Shown here: piece by piece, positions 56,752 through 64,000 of the stretch
How positions within the stretch are numbered: the first letter of the stretch is position 1
How the letters are laid out: the number at the start of each line of letters is the position of its first letter
Assembly (NCBI GenBank): GCA_963693085.1
Contig: OY856411.1
Coordinates: forward strand, 1,348,240,550 to 1,348,304,549
Length of the DNA: 64,000 bases
Origin: Alisma plantago-aquatica
Taxonomy: Eukaryota; Streptophyta; Magnoliopsida; Alismatales; Alismataceae
Reading direction: 5' to 3'
The notes under the pieces: generated by a model
Told to the model about the DNA's origin: nothing
What the model saw: only the letters and a program-made list of their open reading frames with translations
The model's database searches: none
Program-made: the position numbers and the translations under genes

Positions 56752-59699
56752 TGTTACAACCTTGATTTTGATTGTATTGATATGCAATTATTTAGTGAGA
56801 AAGGGCTTGCTTAACAATTTGTGTTCATTATTTTATAACTTGGGATCCTTTGCAAAATTGTCTTAAATAATGAATTTCGTGATTTTCCCTATTTTAATAA
56901 TCCCATGGAAGTGTAAAATGATAAAGGACAAGAGGAAAATCCATAATAAGTGAAAAGGTAAAAAGAAGATAAATAATATATGTTTCGCTTAAGAAATGCA
57001 TGGAATTATCTAGAAAGTGGCATAGGTGGCCATAATAGGATGGCTTTTGATTTCCCATGACTTCTAAAATCTATAAAAATCGAAATTAAGATAATAGAAA
57101 AGAAAGGAAAAGAAAATTTAAATTTAAATGCATAATATGTGCCTTTTTAGTGTATGACTTGCACTTGAAGAAAAGGTGTTATTATTTTTTATATTTGATC
57201 TCAAATTGTATCCATAAGTATATAAGGTCATCAAGAACTTTTTTGTAAATTTTGGGATTAAAAGGAAAAACAGATTAGGAGATATGAATTTTCTAAATAT
57301 CCCCAAAGTGTGGATAATACATAGGAATATCATTAAATGTCACAATATTTCGATTATTAATGGGATGATTTGTTCTGGCGTACGCCTTGTAGGTCATCGG
57401 ATCAGAGATCCACGGTGACTCTGTAATATCCTAGCTTGCAAATCATATGGAAATAGGGAACAATTGGGGTATGGGGTCTCGAGGAGACTTCTCGCTACCC
57501 CGATATATTCAGCACTAAATAACTTTCCCATAGAGTATGGGAGAGCAAATCCAACCGACCTACCCTAGATTTGCCCTAGGTTTAAGGTCTCTAGAAGAAT
57601 CCCCTAATCCACAGCCCCACGGTCGTCCCACAAGTATAAATCGAGGACTTAAGATTGTATGCAAGGACACAAATTCACTCTCGAGACACTGCACGACTCC
57701 GTACTCTCTTCTATCCTCTCAATTCCATGGATAACTTTGCCTTTGACACTTGCATCTCTTCCAAGTCTCGCCAAAACCACCTTTGTGTCATTCGACCTAC
57801 ACCGACCATCTCTAGAGCAATTGAAGCCCTCAGAGGATTCGGCTAGCCGAGATGAAGGTAAGGGAACCCTCGCTTAGTGATCAAAGACTCCAAGGCTCAA
57901 AGTCAAATTCCTCATTGACCCACTGGGTTGAGCCCACAATGAACCAAGGAGGAAGACGACTCTTGGTTAAAAGACATCTTTGCTCGACTCACCTTTCTAA
58001 CGGGTTAGGGGGTTATTCTATTCTTTTCTGCTCCTTTTTTTCTTCTTTAATCAAAGGATGGCTGTGAGCGGGTCGTCGATGTGGCGAAAGCCTATATTCC
58101 GACCCAGCCAAGTTGGTAGGGTGGGCCTGGGGCTCTCTGCCTAGGTGGCAGGCCCCTATTGGCCTGAGAAAGATTAATCTTGTAAAAAATCTAGTACTTA
58201 GTAGGATGATCAGATAATGGCAAATAATATATGAATTTGGATTAGAAAAATGCAAGCTATTTAATAAAGATATAATATTGACTTATATCTACTTGCAATT
58301 TCAAAATTGTTCCAAGTAGACATCTTTAAAGTGATTAAATGGATCCAAACCCTAATTGTTGAGTATTGATGAATCTAATAAACTTAGTTCATGTTTTAAT
58401 CAAAGATTGATCTATGATGAATAAAATGGGAAACATTGGAATCATATGAACATGAAAATCCAAGATTTGAGGAGTTAGGGTTTCTTTATGCATAAGAGTG
58501 TATTAAATAATGAACATTAGGGTTTGTCAACCCAAAGCCCACAAAAATGCTAAAAATCTATTCTTTTATCTCTATTATCCTAATTTGACTTTAAAAGGAT
58601 AAAGATGGGGACTTTTGTATAAAAGACACCTTTTGTAGCACAATCTTATGTATGAGACATAAAGTAGGGTTTGTGGACTAAGAAAGTGAAAGGAGCAATA
58701 AATGGACTAATGGAGTGTTATCGATAATGAATAAGAAAGTGGACATAAAAACCTAACTTGAGAACCATGTTAGTCTTTTGATAGGTTTTTGAATCATGTA
58801 GTGACACATGGATGTATGCCTTGAATTTGAAGTTGAATTTCTTGGTTGATTGTGTGGTTAATCTTATTTGGACTACAAATACTCCTGAGATAGGTATTTG
58901 GTTGCGCCTATGAGTACCCGATCTAGTTTCTCATGGTTTTCTAGGGTTTCTCTACATAATTCACAAATGTATGACTGTTGGATGAACTACACTTCCTTGC
59001 AAACTTTAAAATGACTATGATTATCACATTATATGGAAGGTAACTTGCTCATGCCCACAATGTAAAGTAAACCAAGCCTGGATGGGAAGGTTGTTGCAAG
59101 AATGCCAAGCCCGGATGGGAAGGCAGAATAGGTGGTCAAGCCCGAATGGGAAGGCCATTATATTATCAAGCCCGAATGGGAAGATAATTACACCCACTGC
59201 AGGGGCAAGACCCAAGTGTGGGTAATAGTGATGAGAACACCCCATTATGGGACGAGAAGTTACCAGTCAAAACATTAACTTTGTTGTTGTTAAACAATAG
59301 TTGTTGAAGTAAGTTGTTATAATCACTTGTGGAGTTTTATTTCTCCACATACCAGTATAACCTATTATACTGACCGATGTTTTGTTTGTCGACATTTTTA
59401 GGATAATCTGCTTCAAGATGGAAACTGGACAACCAATGAAAAAGACATTGAAAGTGAACCGAACAAACTAATACTTGGAGGATATAGTTAGTTGGTACAT
59501 GTTTTGGGTAAAGTCCTAGAATCCTTTATTTCATAAACTTTCATGAAAAGAATTTTTATCTTATATCAAACTTAGTTTAGCAGAATTTATTAACTATTTT
59601 TCATTATGTGCAAAACCATTTGATCCTATTTTTTGGGATAACGGCTCTAGTTTCTTGGTCTTCCTTAATTGGGGATTTTTGGGAAAAGGGGTCATTACA
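56752..59699 (+). repeat. 5' LTR of the plus-strand chromovirus
   Basis: Starts TGTTACAACCTTG; the first 100 bases recur at 63901-64000. Ends TCATTACA. A GC-richer block at 57360-58160 and a tandem of AAGCCCGAATGGGAAG units at 59073-59184 lie inside; otherwise AT-rich. Confidence 0.85.
59073..59184. repeat. Tandem repeat, unit about 31 bases
   Basis: CAAGCCCGGATGGGAAGG or close variants begin at 59073, 59106, 59137 and 59168, the first being the most diverged. Confidence 0.8.
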
Positions 59700-59701
59700 T
59701 T

Positions 59702-59717
59702 TGGTATCCTAGCTTGG
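59702..59717 (+). promoter_or_regulatory. Primer-binding site of the chromovirus
   Basis: TGGTATCCTAGCTTGG two bases after the LTR, an initiator-Met type site (TGGTATCAGAGC) with two changes in the middle. Confidence 0.7.
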
Positions 59718-60081
59718 TTTTCAATATAATATTTAATAACTACTAAATTTTTCAAATTCTTTAAAACCAAAGGGTCTGGCAAGATTTTCCTCCACCCCAC
59801 TAGTCGGTTTACCAGGACTCCCAGAATTTGTGTGACTGCCTAACCAAAATCTAAGGATTTGACTTTAAATAAGATACCTCTAGGATTTCTTATCTACTCT
59901 CATCACTTCTTTATCCCCTTTCTATTAACAAACTTTAAGTGCATAAGGTTTTCTCCCTCTCCACCTCCTCCTCAGTACTAGGGTTATGGATGATAAGGAT
60001 TAGGGTATCCTCCACCAAACAATAAAATGCATGTAAGTAAGATGCCATGAATATAAGTTTATGCTTTGATAATCCTAAGTT

Positions 60082-61502
60082 ATGAAATTGTGGTTAATAG
60101 AGTGGTCTATGTGTTATAGAATGGCTTGTGTCAAGACTGGTGTCGTCCCTGATGACACCCCCAATGAATATCCTGGACTGAGACCCATGTGCAAGAAGAA
60201 GTCCTCCTCTGAGAAGAGCATACCCATGGAAGGCGAATCCTCCAAAAAAGGAAGAGACAAAGTGAAGCCTCTGGAGAGAAAGGCCCTGAGCCTAAACCCA
60301 TCCCCTTCCACATCACGAACTCAGAAGGAAGCCCTAGACCCGAAGATGAACCTATGTCTGAAGATGAAGCAAGGGATGATCCCAACCATGTTGCTGACTC
60401 CGGACTAGTAGGCGGGTCAATGGTGACACAAACTCTTGAGATGATATTGTTAGAACAGAAAAGGAAGTTGTCTGGTATCACCCTCACCCTTACAAATGTT
60501 CCCCGTGATGAGAACGGTGAACCTATAGTCATCCGTCCCCACCTCAGTGCCACCATCTTAGATTTTGTGAAGCTAAACATCGAGAAATTATGGGGGGAGG
60601 ACAAGATTGAGGTAATCGACAAAGCCGATGCTTGGCTTTTTGCAGTGGAAAATGGGGTCCGCATGTTGGGGGTACAACCAAGAAAGAAGGTTCTTTTTTC
60701 CACCCATCTCTTGGAGGGAGCAACAAAGATATGGTAAGAGAACCATATCATGGGTTGAGACCAGAGTGAAGAGCCCATGGCTTGGGAAGACTTCCATGCA
60801 CTTTTCACAGCAAGGTTCATACCCCCCTCCAAGAAGAAGAAGGAAAAATAGTTCACATTCCTGGTTCAAGGGAACATGACAGTGATAGACTACACTCACA
60901 AGTTTTGCCTCTTAAAGTGTTTTGGATACATACTAACGGAAGCAAGAAGAGTAGAACATTTTGTGAATAGGCTTCACCCTACCATTAATCCCCATGTCAT
61001 GGCGAACAAGCCCATGACTCTCTCTGAATCCTTCAACTTTGCCCTAGACATGGAGAAGACGGTCATGCCACAGTAGAACCAACCCAAGGGATACATCAGC
61101 TTCACTGAGGGAAACTTTTCCCCAAGGAATGATAACAAAAAGAACCAAGGTCATCATCAAGGAAAGGGAAAACATGGAGGGAAAGGAAAATCCTGACAAG
61201 AAGGGTGATACCTAGGATGTGCTACCTGTGGAAAGAGACATTTGGGAAAACTTCACTACAAGAAGCGCTAGTGTTACCGTTGTTATCAAGAAGGCCATTT
61301 TGTGGCCAACTACCTACTTCCCCCTCCACCTAGGCAAGTCGTGGTGGCAGCCCATCCAGTGGCAGCAACACCACCAGTAGTCACAACACCTCCAAGAGCA
61401 GCCCCACCTACAAGGGAACGTCGAAAGGCTTGGGTGTTCACCATCAATGATGAAGAGACCCAAGCTAATGCCAACCGTCTAATAGAGGGTAACAACCCTT
61501 AG
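60082..61502 (+). pseudogene. Chromovirus gag with two knuckle-like motifs
   Basis: After a frameshift near 60350 one frame runs to 61502. It has LEQKRKLSGITLTLTN, KADAWLFAVENGVRML, VLFSTHLLEGATKIW, a TAA at about 60735, WEDFHALFTARFIPP, a TAG, DYTHKFCLLKCFGY, RVEHFVNRLHPTINPHV and SESFNFALDMEK. The nucleocapsid part (61215-61310) shows CATCGKRHLGKLH and CYRCYQEGHFVANY, two decayed CCHC motifs, then a Pro/Val-rich linker. Five or more stops; not functional. Confidence 0.82.
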
Positions 61503-61568
61503 AGTAGTTTTCCCGTCTTTGTTTATGCAATGTAATGAAAGTTTGACTATCATGAAAACAATGTAAGC

Positions 61569-62136
61569 ATGCTTCAAATTATGGGACAAAGTGTAAAAGC
61601 TATTTTTGACTGTGGATCTACAAATACTTTCATTTCAAAAAAAAATTGCAACTATGCTCTGTCTAGATTTCAAGGATTTAGGATACGTGTTAGATGTCAC
61701 TACCCCGAGTGGTCGGATTTTTATGTCTCTTTTAAAAACTCCCATTTTACCTATTAAATATCTGAGTCATGAATTCTCGATCAACTTTAATTTATTGTAC
61801 ATGAATGACTTTGATGTAATAATTGTAATGGATTGGATTTATACCTATAGATCCCTAATTGATTGTATGGAGAAAAAGATTGTGATAAAGAGACCCAGAC
61901 ACCTGCATTTAACCATTAGAGGTAGGAAGGATGCAATCACTAGTCTGTATGTGTCGGCCTTAAAAGCAGAACAAATGATATCCAAGGGTTGTCAAGCATT
62001 CCTAGAAGTTGTTATAGAAACTAAACCTAAGGTTAAACCCTTAGGAGAGATAGAGGTAGTTTGGGACTATGCGGATGTGTTTCCAGATGATTTACCTGGT
62101 CTGCCTCCAGAGAGAGAGGTTGATTTCACCATATAG
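61569..62136 (+). pseudogene. Chromovirus protease region
   Basis: VKAIFDCGSTNTFISKK (61596-61645) is the active-site segment, with D-C-G in place of D-S/T-G. After a +1 shift (about 61650) the frame goes on with LDVTTPSGRIFMSLL, FDVIIVMDWI (the GMDWL-like loop), then the linker FPDDLPGLPPEREVDFTI that leads into RT. TAG at 62134-62136. Confidence 0.8.
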
Positions 62137-62166
62137 TCAGCTCTCAAAACGAACCCTATTTCCAGG

Positions 62167-62990
62167 GTGTCTTATAGGATGGCCCTCGTTGTGTTGCTTG
62201 AGCTAAAAAAGCAACTACAGGAACTTCTAGACAAGGGATTCATTAGGCCCAGTACCTCACCCTGGGGAGCTCCAGTCCTTTTCATAAAGAATAAGGATGG
62301 ATCACTCCACATGTGTATTGACTATCACATGATAAATCAGGCTACCATCAAAAACAAGTATCCTCTACCCAGAATTGACGACATGTTCGACCAGCTTAAG
62401 TCAGTCTTAGTCTTTTCCAAGATTGACCTAAGGTTTGGGTACCATCAGTTACGAGTTAAGATCAAAGACATATTGAAAATTGTTTTTCGTACCTGTTATG
62501 GCCATTATGAGTTCCTAGTCATGTCGTTTGGATAGTCCAATGCCCCAAGCATTTTTATGAACCTCAAGAACATTGTGTTCCAACCCTTCCTTGATTCTTT
62601 CGTTATAGTGTTCATAGATGACATCTTAGTCTACTCGAATGACCTAGACCAACATTGAGACCACCTGGTTAGAGTCCTTGAATTCCTGAGGAAGAAGAAG
62701 CTTTATGGGAAGTTCTCAAAGAGTGAAAATTTGATTGATCGCGCCATGTTTCTTGGACACATCATCTCGAGAGGGACAATCTCAATAGATTATGCCAAGG
62801 TGTTCATTGTACGTGATTGGCCAATGCCAAAGAATCCTTCTAAAATTTATAGCTTCCTGGGATTGGATGGATAGTACCGGAAGTTCATCCAAGACTTACC
62901 AAAGACCACCCTGCCCCTTACCAAGCTCACTCCTAAGGATAAAAAGTATGTATGGTCTGAGTTGTGTGAAGCCCGCTTCTGAGAGTTGAA
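62167..62990 (+). pseudogene. Chromovirus reverse transcriptase
   Basis: [63 protein letters not shown] (first Asp), [30 protein letters not shown] (62600-62645, DD pair), then a TGA, FLGHIISRGTISIDYAK and YRKFIQDLPKTTLPLTKLTP. Stops at about 62533, 62656, 62872 and 62980, otherwise one frame. Catalytic residues are kept. Confidence 0.88.
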
Positions 62991-63590
62991 GGAGAAATTC
63001 ACTACAGCACGTGTGTTGACTCTACCATCCAATAATGAAGGTTTTATGATCTTCACTCATGCATCCAAAATGGGGCTTGGATGTGTGATAGAACAGAATA
63101 AGCAGATTGTTGCTTATGCATCCCAACAACTCAAGACAAATGAAGTGAACTATCTGACACATGACCTCAATTGGGGAGGATCATGGGAGAAATATGTGCC
63201 TTCAGCTGAGTTTTCTTATAATAATAGCTACCAAGCCAGTATCAGGATGCCTCCATACTAAGTGCTATATGGGAGGTCGTGTTGGTCACCACTTCACTGG
63301 GATGAGGTTGGTGAGATGACCGTGTTGAGGTCACAAGAACTTCAGCTTTATGTTGATAAAGTCGCTTTGATCAGGTAAAGACTGAAGATAACCCAGGATC
63401 GACAAAGTCGTATGCTGATGCAAAGCAGACTGATTTACATTTCATTGTGGGTGAACATGTGTTTTTGAAGATCCAACCCCTCCGAGATATATCTAAGAAC
63501 ATAGGAAATTTGAGTCCCCGATACGTAGGTCCATTTGAAGTTCTATAACACGATGGTGAAGAAACCTACTATGTAGCTCTACCCCCACAA
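62991..63590 (+). pseudogene. RNase H fused to the end of integrase by internal deletion
   Basis: RNase H starts ARVLTLPSNNEGFMIFTHASKMGLGCVIEQ and QIVAYASQQLKTNEVNYLTHDL, then at about 63170 the frame passes directly to NWGGSWEKYVPSAEFSYNNSYQASIRMPPY, a segment that belongs to the end of the integrase core. The rest of RNase H, the zinc module and the first two catalytic acids are missing. A TAA at about 63259 and later frameshifts follow (LYGRSCWSPLHWDEVGE). Confidence 0.85.
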
Positions 63591-63596
63591 TATAGC

Positions 63597-63860
63597 ATGA
63601 TGCATGACGTGTTCCATGTATCCAATCTAAAGTGCTATGTGAAAGATCCTAGTCATGTGTTTAGCATTGAACTTACTGAGCTCCAGGGGAGCTTGACATA
63701 TCATGAGTCACCTGTGAGAGTACTGGATACCAAGGTGAAAAAACTTAAAAACAAAATTATAGAGATGGTAAAGGTTCTTTGGAAGTACCATGAAGACGAT
63801 GAAGCCACATGGGAGCTAAAGATGGACATGGAAAAATCTTACCCTGAGTTGTTTGTATGA
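63597..63860 (+). pseudogene. Chromodomain-like integrase tail
   Basis: DVFHVSNLKCYVKDPSHVF is the integrase C-terminal motif; ESPVRVLDTKVKKLKNK, EMVKVLWKYHEDDEATWELK and MEKSYPELFV form the chromodomain-like end. It is an open 87 codons to the stop, in another frame than the upstream pol. Confidence 0.82.
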
Positions 63861-63890
63861 TTAGATGAATTTTGAGGACAAAATTCTTAT

Positions 63891-63900
63891 AAGTGGGGAA
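63891..63900 (+). promoter_or_regulatory. Polypurine tract
   Basis: AAGTGGGGAA directly before the 3' LTR. Confidence 0.75.
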
Positions 63901-64000
63901 TGTTGCAAACTTGATTTTGATTGTATTGTTATGCAATTATTTAGTGAGAAAGGGCCTGCTTGACAATTTGTGTGCTTTATTTTATAACTTGGGGTTCTTT
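63901..64000 (+). repeat. Start of the 3' LTR, cut by the window end
   Basis: TGTTGCAAACTTG..., matching 56752 onward with few differences over 100 bases. Confidence 0.85.

Larger units (their letters stand above)
56752..64000 (+). mobile_element. Chromovirus (Ty3/gypsy) with internal deletion, plus strand
   Basis: Order: 2.95-kb LTR, primer site, gag, protease, RT, partial RNase H fused to integrase end, chromodomain-like tail, purine tract, start of 3' LTR. It runs beyond the window end. It is the second chromovirus of the window. Confidence 0.88.

Noticed and set aside
56530..56814. 94-codon ORF that might be a small gene
   Set aside because: Its last 20 codons are LTR sequence repeated at 63901 and no motif is visible; judged a chance ORF.

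Overview
The window is repeat-rich nuclear DNA of a flowering plant. I found no host gene, rRNA or tRNA. Almost every recognisable coding stretch belongs to an LTR retrotransposon, and most carry stop codons or frameshifts. The primer-binding sites (a TGGTATCAGAGC type and a TTGCCGGGGA type), chromodomain-bearing Ty3/gypsy pol genes and Athila-type gag/protease/RT proteins point to a plant; the sequence does not reveal the species. Clade names (chromovirus, Athila-like, Copia) are family-level inferences from protein motifs and primer sites.

Layout. 1-4790: decayed minus-strand chromovirus. 4791-11330: diverged plus-strand relic of a Ulp1-protease-like retroelement protein, split at 5380-7474 by a poly(A)-tailed retroposon with a 13-bp target duplication. 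11355-13575: 5' LTR, primer site and short leader of a minus-strand Copia element. 13751-38694: minus-strand Athila-like element with 3' LTR, a long extra ORF ending in a Ulp1-like C48 peptidase, a GC-motif-rich spacer, and integrase, RNase H, RT and protease. It is interrupted at 21502-32891 by a nearly complete plus-strand Athila-like element flanked by TAGCC duplications. 38695-49192: an LTR-PBS-gag block of the 816-bp LTR family on the plus strand, followed by an inverted copy of the same LTR. Its gag is interrupted at 39863-47125 by a gag-only element with two 3.0-kb LTRs. 49193-53509: plus-strand Copia with a 2.1-kb LTR and a gag that ends at the nucleocapsid. 53510-56751: no gene, one diverged LTR relic. 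56752-64000: plus-strand chromovirus with a 2.9-kb 5' LTR, whose RNase H and integrase are fused by an internal deletion; its 3' LTR runs off the window.

How it fits together. The layers nest: retroposon in relic, Athila in Athila, gag-only element in gag, Copia in an 816-bp LTR. By eye, LTR pairs differ by about 4% (21502-32891 element, first ~310 bases) and about 7% (gag-only element, first ~225 bases), so the former looks younger. The most unusual content is the Ulp1-like protease carried downstream of pol in an Athila-like element with a second, inverted, more decayed homologue nearby; the gag-only element with very long LTRs; a conserved hairpin just after integrase in two Athila-like elements; and an inverted gag block that resembles a self-integration or recombination product.
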